The position numbers and the translations under genes are program-made. From Pontimicrobium aquaticum (lineage in GTDB: Bacteria; Bacteroidota; Bacteroidia; Flavobacteriales; Flavobacteriaceae): a stretch of 64,000 bases of DNA. The stretch lies in the NCBI RefSeq assembly GCF_005047595.1, contig NZ_SUPL01000007.1:62001-126000 (forward strand), written 5' to 3'. The notes beneath the pieces are model-generated. The model did not search any database and was not told where the DNA came from. It saw only the letters and a list, made by a program, of their open reading frames with translations. How positions within the stretch are numbered: position 1 is the stretch's first letter; each line of letters starts with the position of its first letter. Shown here piece by piece: positions 32,047 through 40,902 of the stretch.

Positions 32047-32114
32047 GTTTGAGTAAATCTTTTTGGTAGAATTTCAATGTGATTGAAATAAAAAACCGTT
32101 TGATTTACTCAAAC
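32047..32114 (-). promoter_or_regulatory. Alternative pairing across the his terminator and the hisG start region
   Basis: GTTTGAGTAAATC (32047-32059) is the exact complement of GATTTACTCAAAC (32102-32114). The second segment is also half of the terminator stem. On the mRNA the terminator half can thus pair instead with the sequence 17-29 bases before the hisG ATG, possibly linking transcription control to translation initiation. Confidence 0.6.
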
Positions 32115-32119
32115 GGTTT
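32093..32119 (-). terminator. his attenuator terminator
   Basis: AAACCGTTTGA (32093-32103) pairs with TCAAACGGTTT (32109-32119), an 11-bp stem with a 5-base loop. On the minus strand it is followed by TTTTTTATTT. It lies between the leader peptide and hisG, as an attenuator should. Confidence 0.88.
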
Positions 32120-32149
32120 AAAAATATTTTGGTTTTATTCAATACATTT

Positions 32150-32206
32150 TCAGCTCGCTTGAGTGCAAGTATGAAAATGATGATGATGTAATTGAATAAA
32201 ATTCAT
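32150..32206 (-). CDS. hisL: His operon leader peptide
   Basis: An 18-residue frame reading MNFIQLHHHHFHTCTQAS, with five His among six consecutive codons. It ends 30 bases before the terminator stem and precedes hisG. This is the classical arrangement for attenuation: when charged tRNA-His is scarce the ribosome stalls at the His codons and prevents the terminator. The symbol hisL is given by function and position, not by sequence similarity. Confidence 0.88.
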   Translation of the reverse strand: MNFIQLHHHHFHTCTQAS

Positions 32207-32282
32207 TTTGTTTTTTGTCTCAACAAAGATTCAGAATAAAATATTAGAATTCCAAGTTATCTTCATTATTTTTTTACAAACC

Positions 32283-33098
32283 TTATTGATTTCCTAAAAT
32301 AATTGGCATTCCACTATCACCTGAGCCAATCACAATCACTTTGCTGTTAGGTGATTCTGCCAATTTAATAGTTGCTTCAATTCCTTTGTCTTGAAGAATT
32401 TTATCTGTAAGTGATGCACTTAAAATACGGTTTGCATCTGCTTTACCTTGTGCCTCAATAATTTGTTTTTGTGCTTCTTTATCGGCTGTAATTAATCTAA
32501 ATTCATATTCCAAACTCTCTTGCTCCTGCTTTAATTTACGTTCGATAGCATCTTTTATAGTTGGTGGCAAGGTTACATCTCGGACTAACACTTCGTTTAA
32601 TTGCACGTATTGGTCTTCAACAATATTTTTTGTTTCTTCAAAAATTTCTTGTTGAATGGCGTCACGCTTACTAGAATATAATTGCTCAGGTGTATATCGC
32701 CCTACAACACTTCTGGCTGCCGAACGAATTGCTGGTAGCAATACACGTTCTTTGTACATTTCACTTTTTTCTTGATGCAATTTCCCCAAGTTTGTGATAT
32801 CTGGTTGGAACCACACTGAAGCTTCCAGTTTTATATCTAATCCGTTAGACGATAGCACATTCATTTTTTCTAAAACTTCTTGTTGTCTAACCTCATAAAC
32901 AAAAACTTTATTCCAAGGAGCAACAATATGAAACCCTTCTCCCATTGGTGGTTCATCAACCACTACTCCTTCTCCAAAGGTTTTAAAAAGTACTCCAGCC
33001 TCACCGGATTCTATGGTTACTGCAGATTTTGCTAAAAGAATGATTACTATTATAAGCCCTATAATGATTGGTAATCCAATCTTTGGTAATTTTTCCAT
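32283..33098 (-). CDS. Prohibitin/SPFH-domain membrane protein
   Basis: 271 residues. One N-terminal transmembrane helix (about 8-25), then an SPFH domain: VTIESGEAGVLFKTFGEGV, GFHIVAPWNKVFVYEVR, RSVVGRYTPEQLYSSKRDAIQQEI and VLVRDVTLPPTI, followed by a coiled coil (EQESLEYEFRLITADKEAQKQIIEAQGKA). Such proteins form ring assemblies on membranes and assist membrane-protein quality control. Starts 21 bases downstream of the vWA-type gene and probably shares its transcript. Confidence 0.9.
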   Translation of the reverse strand: MEKLPKIGLPIIIGLIIVIILLAKSAVTIESGEAGVLFKTFGEGVVVDEPPMGEGFHIVAPWNKVFVYEVRQQEVLEKMNVLSSNGLDIKLEASVWFQPDITNLGKLHQEKSEMYKERVLLPAIRSAARSVVGRYTPEQLYSSKRDAIQQEIFEETKNIVEDQYVQLNEVLVRDVTLPPTIKDAIERKLKQEQESLEYEFRLITADKEAQKQIIEAQGKADANRILSASLTDKILQDKGIEATIKLAESPNSKVIVIGSGDSGMPIILGNQ

Positions 33099-33119
33099 GT
33101 TATTTTGTTGTTAATATTA

Positions 33120-35150
33120 TTAAATAAGTCCGTTATATTTTCTTAAAAACCACTCTATCGTTAGGCTTAAAATTATAAGCACTAAGAGGATTTTAAAGTC
33201 TATCAAAGGTACAACATTTTTATTGCTTTTTTGGATAGTGGCAAATCTGGAATCTGTAATTAAATCATTTACAATTTCTGAAGTATTTGCAATAAAATAA
33301 CTTTTACCACTGCTGTTTTGTGCAATTCGTTGAAGCTTAATTGTATTGGCGTTTAAAAACTGTTCTTCAACATTATAATCTAAAATCTTGGTGTGTCCAG
33401 AAAGAGTAACTTCTCCATTGTTAGCACGTACTGTAAAATTGTAATCGTTAGGAGGAAAATTATTTAAATTTACTTGATAACTATTTTGTTGTAGTACGAA
33501 AGGAATTGTAGTAACATTATTAGTTTCAAGATTTTTTACCACAATTTCTAAAGTAGCAGCTGCATCAAATTCGTAATTTTTATTAAAAAATTGGGCTGTA
33601 ATTTTAATGTTGTCACTTCCATTATAGAATGATTCATAATTAACTGTTAGTCTATTTCTGCGTTTGTTTGAGGCTACATACTGCACAATTTTTCCAATAA
33701 AGTCGTCAAATTGATTAAACGAATTTGTATCTAAAAAACTTTGAGATCGCCAACGCCAAATGCCTTCTCCAAAGAGTACGACTCCTCGTTGGCCAACATT
33801 TTCGTAAGTAGCCAATAAAGCTTCATTAACTAAATTATTATTTATGCTCTTGAACAATAATGTTTCTGCTGGAATGTTAAAGGCAACACTACCAAATTCA
33901 GATTCTAAAGGTGGTAAATTATCAAAATTTAAATCACCTTTTAAGAAGGTTGCAAAATTTTGATTATAGATTGCTTGAAAGCTTTCTTCTTGATTCGTTA
34001 TACTTTGCTTAAAAACATCTTGAATACTATTTAAAAAGTTCCAATCGGTATTAATACCTCCAATTATAAAGCGGTTTTTACCATCACTATCTAACGATTC
34101 AAAAACAGGTTTAAATACACTATTTGGTTGATACAAAACTACCATTTGGTAATTGTCTTTGTCATTAATATACTCTAATGGAGACATTACGTATGCACTA
34201 CGCTGCTCGTTACTTTCAATAGACTTTTTTAAAGTTCCAATATCAGGATGTGATATGCTAGTTACTATGGCAACGTTTGTTTTTTGATCAATTACTTCGA
34301 GAGCAAAAGGCTTTGAGTTATTAACTGTGTTTTTTTCGGTGGCTAAAGGAGAAAGAGATACTGTATAACTGTTAATGCCAACTTTATCGGAAGGTAAAGT
34401 AATATTTAGTGTATGTGAATTATTAATTTTTGAAAACTGCAAATTTGTTGAATATACAGTAGCATTATTTCTTTTAATTGTTAATTGCGAACTAACAGGT
34501 GTGTTTCCATTATAAACCGCAATCACTTCAACAGGAAACTTGTTTTTTAAATAAGCATATTTATTAACGTTAAGTTGCTGGATTTTTAAATCGGAATAAG
34601 TTATGGTATCACCCAAAATAACAGAGAACACAGGCTGTTTGTACTGCTTTGCTGAAAACTCAAAATCTCTTCCAAAAGTTTGATTTCCATCTGTAATCAA
34701 AATTATTGGCGAACTAGACTCTTTATAGATTTGCTGTAAACTACTAAATACGGAAGTATAGTTTGTTTGTGTTTGATTAAACGACAACGAGTCAAGTTTT
34801 TTAAACTCTGACCCAAAAGTGTAAAAATCTAAATTAAACTTATTACTTAAATCTTGATTATTGGATAGTGATTGTAATAATTCGTTAGTTTTCTCGTCTT
34901 GGTCTAAATGTATTATAGATTTTGAATCATCAACAACCACAACAAGATTGGGTTTTTCATTATACAGTGTTAGTTTTTCGAATTTTGGATTGATAAGTAA
35001 TAATAGAACACTAAAAATTGTAATAAATCGTAAAAATGAAAATATTGGATTTAATTTTCGCTTTTTAGATTTATATATATACTGAAACAGCGCTAATAAA
35101 AGCGCTGTTATTCCAGCTAAAATTATATATATAAGTGTGCTTCCTGACAC
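33120..35150 (-). CDS. vWA-type membrane protein of unknown function
   Basis: 676 residues. Two N-terminal transmembrane helices (about 4-22 and 38-53), then a von Willebrand A-like domain with the metal site VVVDDSKSI (D-x-S-x-S) and ILITDGNQTFGRD. A long extracytoplasmic part with beta-sandwich-like sequence follows, and a last transmembrane helix near the end (about 655-672). The layout recalls Bacteroidota proteins related to BatA/aerotolerance vWA membrane proteins, without the catalytic features of any enzyme. Shares one base with the small secreted protein gene upstream. Confidence 0.78.
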   Translation of the reverse strand: MSGSTLIYIILAGITALLLALFQYIYKSKKRKLNPIFSFLRFITIFSVLLLLINPKFEKLTLYNEKPNLVVVVDDSKSIIHLDQDEKTNELLQSLSNNQDLSNKFNLDFYTFGSEFKKLDSLSFNQTQTNYTSVFSSLQQIYKESSSPIILITDGNQTFGRDFEFSAKQYKQPVFSVILGDTITYSDLKIQQLNVNKYAYLKNKFPVEVIAVYNGNTPVSSQLTIKRNNATVYSTNLQFSKINNSHTLNITLPSDKVGINSYTVSLSPLATEKNTVNNSKPFALEVIDQKTNVAIVTSISHPDIGTLKKSIESNEQRSAYVMSPLEYINDKDNYQMVVLYQPNSVFKPVFESLDSDGKNRFIIGGINTDWNFLNSIQDVFKQSITNQEESFQAIYNQNFATFLKGDLNFDNLPPLESEFGSVAFNIPAETLLFKSINNNLVNEALLATYENVGQRGVVLFGEGIWRWRSQSFLDTNSFNQFDDFIGKIVQYVASNKRRNRLTVNYESFYNGSDNIKITAQFFNKNYEFDAAATLEIVVKNLETNNVTTIPFVLQQNSYQVNLNNFPPNDYNFTVRANNGEVTLSGHTKILDYNVEEQFLNANTIKLQRIAQNSSGKSYFIANTSEIVNDLITDSRFATIQKSNKNVVPLIDFKILLVLIILSLTIEWFLRKYNGLI

Positions 35151-35695
35151 TAGTCACCTTTTACTTTTATAATATCAAATGAATCTAAAAAGCGATTGAT
35201 ATCTTCATTTTTATCTTTTTGTTTCATGCATATCACCTGAGTTATATATATGGTATTCTCAATTAAATAAGCATTCATGTAAATATAAGCTTGATCGATA
35301 TTTATTTTAATACTCCTCCCAGGATATCCATTAAACGTAATTTTATTATCAAAAACTAGTTCGCCTTTAACATTTGTAACTGCTCCATTAACAGCACCAT
35401 CTAAAACCGTGTTATTATATTCATCATCAGCATCCTCAAATTGTTCCTCTGGATAATCTGATCTAATAACTGAATAAATAACATTGTTATCATCATTGCT
35501 TGTAGATTGAAGCATAAACATATGCATATCAATATCTCCTACAGCAGTTGGTACGTTTTGAACTGATTTTGTAGGCTCCTTAGGGAATTCAGCTCTAAAA
35601 GCAAATTCAACCGATTTAAAGTCTAGCCAGCTACTTTGAGAAGTAACCTCTATAGATACAAAAAATAGAGCAATAATAAAGAATAGGCTTTTCAT
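35150..35695 (-). CDS. Secreted protein of unknown function
   Basis: 181 residues from the ATG at 35695, which is followed directly by a signal peptide (MKSLFFIIALFFVSIEVTSQ). Upstream in-frame codons run into fabG and are unlikely. Mature part: FKSVEFAFRAEFPKEPT, GDIDMHMFMLQS, FNGYPGRSIKI and IYITQVICM, a pattern seen in Bacteroidota periplasmic proteins of unknown role. One base overlap with the vWA-type gene and 16 bases after the fabG stop suggest one transcript. Confidence 0.8.
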   Translation of the reverse strand: MKSLFFIIALFFVSIEVTSQSSWLDFKSVEFAFRAEFPKEPTKSVQNVPTAVGDIDMHMFMLQSTSNDDNNVIYSVIRSDYPEEQFEDADDEYNNTVLDGAVNGAVTNVKGELVFDNKITFNGYPGRSIKINIDQAYIYMNAYLIENTIYITQVICMKQKDKNEDINRFLDSFDIIKVKGD

Positions 35696-35711
35696 ATTTT
35701 TGGGTATTAGC

Positions 35712-36458
35712 TTAAGTGAGCATTCCACCATCAACATTTAGTGTTTGTCCAGTTACATAAGCCGATAAATCACTTGCTAAAAACACGCATGCATTAGCAA
35801 TGTCTTCAGGTGTTCCTCCTCGCTTTAGAGGAATAGCAGCTCGCCACCCTTTAACGGTGTCTTCATCTAATTTAGCTGTCATTTCTGTTTCAATAAACCC
35901 AGGTGCAATAACGTTACTTCTAATATTTCTAGATCCTAGTTCTAAAGCTACAGACTTTGAAAACCCAATAATTCCTGCTTTAGATGCAGCATAATTAGTT
36001 TGTCCTGCATTTCCTTTAACACCAACTACAGAACTCATGTTAATAATTGACCCTTTGCGCTGTTTTAGCATAGTACGCTGTACAGCTTTGGTCATATTAA
36101 ATACAGATTTAAGGTTTACTTCAATAACTTTATCAAAATCTTCCTCTCCCATTCTCATTAATAAATTATCTTTTGTAATTCCAGCGTTGTTAACCAACAC
36201 ATCAATACTTCCAAACTCTTTAAGTACCTCATCAGCTAGCTCTTGAGCTTCAGAAAAACTAGCAGCATTACTTTTATATCCTTTTGCTTTAATACCTAAA
36301 GTGTTTAATTCTTTTTCTAATTCTTGAGCAGCTTCAACAGAAGAGCTGTATGTAAAAGCTACATTAGCTCCTTGTGCTGCAAACACTTGAGCAATTCCTT
36401 TTCCTATTCCTCTACTGGCTCCAGTTATAATGGCAGTTTTTCCTTGTAATAATTTCAT
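35712..36458 (-). CDS. fabG: 3-oxoacyl-[acyl-carrier-protein] reductase
   Basis: 248 residues, classical short-chain dehydrogenase. NADP site TGASRGIGKGIA, NNAGITKDN, catalytic Ser in NMSSVVGVKGN and YAASKAG with the Tyr and Lys, and the FabG end GQTLNVDGGM. It reduces beta-ketoacyl-ACP in fatty acid synthesis. First gene of the block that continues to the prohibitin gene. Confidence 0.94.
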   Translation of the reverse strand: MKLLQGKTAIITGASRGIGKGIAQVFAAQGANVAFTYSSSVEAAQELEKELNTLGIKAKGYKSNAASFSEAQELADEVLKEFGSIDVLVNNAGITKDNLLMRMGEEDFDKVIEVNLKSVFNMTKAVQRTMLKQRKGSIINMSSVVGVKGNAGQTNYAASKAGIIGFSKSVALELGSRNIRSNVIAPGFIETEMTAKLDEDTVKGWRAAIPLKRGGTPEDIANACVFLASDLSAYVTGQTLNVDGGMLT

Positions 36459-36651
36459 GTTTTTAAATCTTTTTGAAAGTAGTGTTAGATTAAAATCAAA
36501 TATAAGGTATTTGAGTAATAATTATCAAAAATTAACCTTTTGAATAAAAATAAAGTAGAAAAAAGATGAATAAAAAGGTAGGAGTATTTTATAGTTTCTT
36601 GTTATATAATAAATCATATGTATTATAAATAAATTTAAATCTACAAATTCT

Positions 36652-37431
36652 ATGAAAAATTTAAAACTTACTTACAAAAACTTTAGTATTTTATTACTGT
36701 TTGTTATCCTTCTTACTCTTAGCTGTACAAAAGATGAGGATGATATGAATGGTCATGGTCAATTAACATTAAATGTTAGCTCAAGTACAGCAAATATTCC
36801 AGGATCTTCTGGTAGTGCATCTAGGACTACTGGTGGTAATTCTGATATTGTTATTACCGATTTTCTATTAAATATTAAAGAGTTTGAGTTGGAATTGGAT
36901 ATTGAAAGTGATCATGATGATGATAATGACGATGAACTTTGGGATGATGATGGGTATTTTGATTATGAAGATGAAATTGAGCTAACTGGACCTTTTGAAT
37001 TAGATCTTATGTCAAATCAGTTTTCAATAGTTTCTGTTAATCTACCTAATGGTGTGTATGAAGAAATTGAATTTAAGTTTGATAAAAGTACGGATGCTAA
37101 TAGTGATTTGTTTAACAAGTCTATTTTAATTAAGGGAACCATTGATGCAACGCCTTTTGAGTACTGGCATGATTTTGAAGACGAGGTGGAAATAGATTTT
37201 GATAACCCAGAATACGATCTTACTATTAATAACAACGGAACGGATTTAACTATTAATTTTGATTTAACAAATGTATTTAATAGTATTACTGGAGTGGATC
37301 TATCTCAGGCTGCAGATGGAAATGCTAATGGTATTATAGAAATTAGTCCTAGCGATAACGATGGAAATAATGCACTAGCAGAACAATTAAAAAATAAGAT
37401 TAAAGATTATATTGAATTGTCTGACGATTAG
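36652..37431 (+). CDS. DUF4382-like acidic lipoprotein
   Basis: 259 residues. Lipoprotein signal (about 1-25, LLTLSC lipobox). The mature part has an acidic, Asp-rich loop (SDHDDDNDDELWDDDGYFDYEDE, about 88-110) that probably binds calcium, between two beta-rich parts (ITDFLLNIKEFELEL and LMSNQFSIVSVNLPNGVYEEIEFKF) like the DUF4382 carbohydrate-binding-type fold. Outer membrane location is expected. Monocistronic, followed by a bidirectional terminator shared with sucD. Confidence 0.78.
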   Translation: MKNLKLTYKNFSILLLFVILLTLSCTKDEDDMNGHGQLTLNVSSSTANIPGSSGSASRTTGGNSDIVITDFLLNIKEFELELDIESDHDDDNDDELWDDDGYFDYEDEIELTGPFELDLMSNQFSIVSVNLPNGVYEEIEFKFDKSTDANSDLFNKSILIKGTIDATPFEYWHDFEDEVEIDFDNPEYDLTINNNGTDLTINFDLTNVFNSITGVDLSQAADGNANGIIEISPSDNDGNNALAEQLKNKIKDYIELSDD

Positions 37432-37451
37432 ATTATTTAATAATCTTCAAT

Positions 37452-37488
37452 AAAAAAAGCGAAGTCTGTTATGGACTTCGCTTTTTTT
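37452..37488. terminator. Bidirectional terminator between DUF4382-like gene and sucD
   Basis: AAAAAAAGCGAAGTC (37452-37466) pairs perfectly with GACTTCGCTTTTTTT (37474-37488). The A and T tracts make it work in both directions for the convergent genes. Confidence 0.92.
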
Positions 37489-37504
37489 ATCTTAAATAGT
37501 TTTA

Positions 37505-38377
37505 TTAAGCCATTACTTCGGCAACTTTTTTTCCAATTTCGGCAGGCGAATCCACTACGTGAATTCCACATGCTCTCATAATTTTCTTTTTTGCTTGAGC
37601 AGTATCATCACTTCCACCAACAATTGCACCAGCGTGCCCCATAGTACGACCTGCAGGCGCAGTTTCACCAGCTATAAAACCAACAACTGGTTTTTTACTT
37701 CCACTAGCTTTATACCAATTGGCAGCATCAGCTTCAAGTTGTCCGCCTATTTCGCCTATCATTACTACTGCTTTTGTCTCTGGGTCATTAATTAGCATTT
37801 CAACAGCTTCTTTAGTAGTCGTTCCAATAATTGGATCTCCTCCAATACCAATAGCTGTCGTAATTCCAAGACCTTGTTTAACAACTTGGTCAGCCGCTTC
37901 ATAAGTTAATGTTCCTGATTTAGAAACAATACCAACATTTCCTTTTTTAAATACAAACCCAGGCATGATTCCTACTTTAGCTTCTTCTGGTGTAATTACA
38001 CCAGGGCAATTAGGACCAACCAAACGACAATTTCTATCTTTTATATAATCTGCAGCTTTAATCATATCAGCTACAGGAATACCTTCAGTTATTGTAATAA
38101 TTACTTTTATTCCAGCATCGGCAGCTTCCATAATTGCATCGGCTGCAAACGCAGGTGGTACAAAAATTATAGTTGTATCGGCTCCAACTTGTTTTACAGC
38201 TTCTTCAACAGTGTTAAAAACAGGTTTGTCAAGATGAGTTTGACCACCTTTTCCTGGAGTTACTCCTCCAACAACATTGGTTCCATATTCAATCATTTGT
38301 GAAGCATGAAATGTACCTTCACTTCCTGTAAATCCTTGAACAATAATTTTTGAATCTTTATTTACTAAAACGCTCAT
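37505..38377 (-). CDS. sucD: Succinate-CoA ligase (ADP-forming) subunit alpha
   Basis: 290 residues, standard length. CoA-binding [49 protein letters not shown] and the phosphohistidine loop [13 protein letters not shown]. Makes succinate, CoA and ATP from succinyl-CoA in the citric acid cycle with SucC, whose gene is not in this window. On the minus strand TACTTTTG (38419-38412) fits a -7 box for its promoter, although I see no good -33 box. Confidence 0.96.
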   Translation of the reverse strand: MSVLVNKDSKIIVQGFTGSEGTFHASQMIEYGTNVVGGVTPGKGGQTHLDKPVFNTVEEAVKQVGADTTIIFVPPAFAADAIMEAADAGIKVIITITEGIPVADMIKAADYIKDRNCRLVGPNCPGVITPEEAKVGIMPGFVFKKGNVGIVSKSGTLTYEAADQVVKQGLGITTAIGIGGDPIIGTTTKEAVEMLINDPETKAVVMIGEIGGQLEADAANWYKASGSKKPVVGFIAGETAPAGRTMGHAGAIVGGSDDTAQAKKKIMRACGIHVVDSPAEIGKKVAEVMA

Positions 38378-38481
38378 TTGTGTTTTGTTTTTTAATTTAA
38401 CTAAGACGTGGCAAAAGTAATTTTTTGAAACTAATTTTTAAAGTGTTTTGGTCTTTAATTTTCGTGAAAATAAAAATCTGT

Positions 38482-39423
38482 CTAAACTTTTTTGTTTTTA
38501 AGTTTTTCTAGAATCTCAGGAATTTTTCTAACATAAGCCATTTCCTTAAATTTTTCTCTAGCTTCTGATGCAGGAGAACCAAAATACGCCTTGTTTTCAT
38601 CTGTGGAATGTCCTAGTCCAGATTGTGCATAAAGCTCAGTACCTTTTGCTATTGTTATACCACTTTTTACTCCAACTTGCCCCCAAATTATTACATTGTC
38701 TTCTACGACAACGCAACCAGCAATACCAGTTTGGGATGCTATCAAGCAATTTTCGCCAATAATTGTATCATGCCCTATTTGTATTTGATTATCAAGTTTA
38801 GATCCTTTACCAATTCTTGTATCGGCTGTCACGCCTCTGTCTATAGTGCAAGCTGCACCTATATCGACAAAGTCTTCAATAACTACTCTACCACCAGACA
38901 ACAATCTATCGTAGCCATCAGGTCGTTTTTTATAATAAAAGGCATTGGCTCCTAAAACTGTTGCAGAATGGATTGTAACATTGTTTCCAATAATTGTATC
39001 ATCGTAAATACTGACATTAGGATGAATAGTGCAATTATCGCCAATGACTACATTATTACCAATAAAACAATTAGGTTGAATAGTAGTATTTTTGCCTATT
39101 ACAGCTGTATTTGAAATAGCACTATTAGAAGATTGAAAAGGCTTAAAATACTGCGTTAATTTATTAAAATCTCTAAAAGGATCTTCAGAAACTAAAAGGG
39201 CTTTTCCTTCTGGACAAGCTACATCTTTATTAATTAAGACTATGGTAGCTGCTGATTGTAATGCTTTATCGTAGTATTTAGGATGATCAACAAAAACAAT
39301 ATCACCTGGAGTGACCACGTGAATTTCATTCATGCCAAAAACTGGAAAATCTTCATCGCCAACATATTTACTATCAATAATTGATGCTATTTCTTTTAGA
39401 GTATATGCTTTAGGAAATTTCAT
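38482..39423 (-). CDS. LpxD-like acyltransferase, left-handed beta-helix paralogue
   Basis: 313 residues. A short N-terminal domain (1-about 100, NEIHVVTPGDIVFVDHPKYYD) and a hexapeptide-repeat beta-helix (IGKNTTIQPNCFIGNNVVIGD onward), with the catalytic-type His in IQIGHDTIIGEN. It is related to, but clearly different from, the longer LpxD at 42296. Flavobacteria often carry such a second gene here, between sucD and efp. Either a second UDP-3-O-acylglucosamine N-acyltransferase or an acyltransferase for another sugar nucleotide. Confidence 0.85.
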   Translation of the reverse strand: MKFPKAYTLKEIASIIDSKYVGDEDFPVFGMNEIHVVTPGDIVFVDHPKYYDKALQSAATIVLINKDVACPEGKALLVSEDPFRDFNKLTQYFKPFQSSNSAISNTAVIGKNTTIQPNCFIGNNVVIGDNCTIHPNVSIYDDTIIGNNVTIHSATVLGANAFYYKKRPDGYDRLLSGGRVVIEDFVDIGAACTIDRGVTADTRIGKGSKLDNQIQIGHDTIIGENCLIASQTGIAGCVVVEDNVIIWGQVGVKSGITIAKGTELYAQSGLGHSTDENKAYFGSPASEAREKFKEMAYVRKIPEILEKLKNKKV

Positions 39424-39425
39424 TG

Positions 39426-39480
39426 CACAGTTTGCAGTTTTCAGTAACAGTTTACAGTCTGTCTACTCAGACCGTGACTG
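39426..39480. repeat. CAGTTT-type simple repeats with a small hairpin
   Basis: Imperfect repeats of a CAGTTT-like unit (CAGTTTGCAGTTTTCAGTAA and continuation) followed by GTCTACTCAGAC. Probably replication slippage; no function visible. Confidence 0.5.
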
Positions 39481-39492
39481 ACTAGCTGAGTT

Positions 39493-40059
39493 TTATTCTT
39501 TAACACGTTCTTTATAAGTTCCTTTTGCTGTTTCAATTTTAATTTTATCACCTTCATTAATAAAGAGCGGTACATTTACTTCTGCACCAGTTTCAACTGT
39601 TGCTGGTTTAGTAGCGTTGGTAGCTGTATTTCCTTTAACACCTGGTTCCGTATGAGTAACTTCTAAAACAACACTTGCAGGCATTTCTACAGATAAAGGC
39701 ATGTTGTCTTCAGTATTTATTAAAATTGTTACCACTTCACCTTCTTTCATTAAATCTGGTCTATCTAAAGCTGCTTCCAATAAACGAATTTGCGTATAAT
39801 CTGCCTCATTCATGAAATGATAAAATTCGCCATCATGATATAGGAATTGAAATTTATGAGTTTCAACTCTTACATCGTCAATTTTATGTCCTGCTGAAAA
39901 GGTATTATCAATTACTTTTCCTGTTGTAACACTTTTTAATTTGGTACGCACAAAGGCAGGTCCTTTTCCAGGTTTTACGTGTAAAAATTCTATAATTTTA
40001 TATATGTCGTGATTATATCTAATGCATAATCCGTTTCTAATATCTGAAGTACTTGCCAT
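39493..40059 (-). CDS. efp: Elongation factor P
   Basis: 188 residues, standard length. Three beta domains with the opening RNGLCIRYNHDIYKIIEFLHVKPG (in part) and the domain I tip PGKGPAF with a lysine, the residue modified or left bare in different bacteria; FYHFMNEADYTQI and the domain III end VPLFINEGDKIKIETAKGTYKERV. It rescues ribosomes stalled at polyproline. It sits between two lipid A genes, a common flavobacterial arrangement. Confidence 0.95.
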   Translation of the reverse strand: MASTSDIRNGLCIRYNHDIYKIIEFLHVKPGKGPAFVRTKLKSVTTGKVIDNTFSAGHKIDDVRVETHKFQFLYHDGEFYHFMNEADYTQIRLLEAALDRPDLMKEGEVVTILINTEDNMPLSVEMPASVVLEVTHTEPGVKGNTATNATKPATVETGAEVNVPLFINEGDKIKIETAKGTYKERVKE

Positions 40060-40114
40060 ATTAATGTTTAGTTGTTAATTCGTTTAATTGTTGATTTGCT
40101 TACTCTAAATAATT

Positions 40115-40900
40115 TTAATTTGATTTAAAATATCCTTTCATTATTCCACGATGCGAATTCTTAATAAATTGAAGGATTTCATCACGTTCTGGAGTAGCCT
40201 CCATTTCTGCTTCAATAATTTCTGAAGCTTGAGTATTGTTGTAGTTTTGCTGATATAGCAAACGATATATGTTTTGTATTTCTCTAATTTTTTCAGAAGA
40301 GAAGCCTCTACGACGCAACCCTACAGAGTTTATGCCAACATAAGATAATGGCTCACGTGCGGCTTTTACAAATGGTGGTACGTCTTTTCTAACCAAAGAA
40401 CCTCCTGTTACAAAGGCATGATTACCAATAGAGCAAAACTGGTGAACAGCTGTCATGCCAGCTAAAACAACATAATCTCCAACGGTTATATGACCAGCTA
40501 AAGTGCTATTATTTGAAAAAATACAATTATTTCCAACAACACAATCGTGAGCAATATGGCAATATGCCATAATAAGGCAATTATTACCAATAACTGTTTT
40601 CATTTTATCGGTTGTACCACGATTTATAGTAACACATTCTCTAATAGTCACGTTATCTCCAATTTCAACCGTAGTATCTTCATCGTCATATTTTAAGTCT
40701 TGAGGAACAGCAGAAATAACAGCACCAGGAAAAATACTGCAATTTTTTCCAATTCGAGCACCTTCCATTATGGTAACATTTGAACCAATCCAAGTTCCCT
40801 CTCCAATAACGACATTATTGTGGATGGTTGTAAATGGCTCAATAACAACATTTTTAGCAATTTTTGCTCCTGGGTGAACGTAAGCAAGTGGTTGATTCAT
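40115..40900 (-). CDS. lpxA: Acyl-ACP-UDP-N-acetylglucosamine O-acyltransferase
   Basis: 261 residues with regular hexapeptide repeats (PGAKIAKNVVIEPFTTIHNNVVIGEG) and catalytic His in YCHIAHDCVVGNN, followed by the family's helical C-terminus (SYVGINSVGLRRRGFS, IYRLLYQQNYN). First step of lipid A synthesis in the cytoplasm. Two bases after the lpxC-fabZ stop. Confidence 0.95.
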   Translation of the reverse strand: MNQPLAYVHPGAKIAKNVVIEPFTTIHNNVVIGEGTWIGSNVTIMEGARIGKNCSIFPGAVISAVPQDLKYDDEDTTVEIGDNVTIRECVTINRGTTDKMKTVIGNNCLIMAYCHIAHDCVVGNNCIFSNNSTLAGHITVGDYVVLAGMTAVHQFCSIGNHAFVTGGSLVRKDVPPFVKAAREPLSYVGINSVGLRRRGFSSEKIREIQNIYRLLYQQNYNNTQASEIIEAEMEATPERDEILQFIKNSHRGIMKGYFKSN

Positions 40901-40902
40901 AA

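Noticed and set aside
39426-39480. Possible regulatory array in CAGTTT repeats before the lpxD-like gene
   Set aside because: Irregular units, looks like slippage product; located after efp stop and before nothing that needs control.
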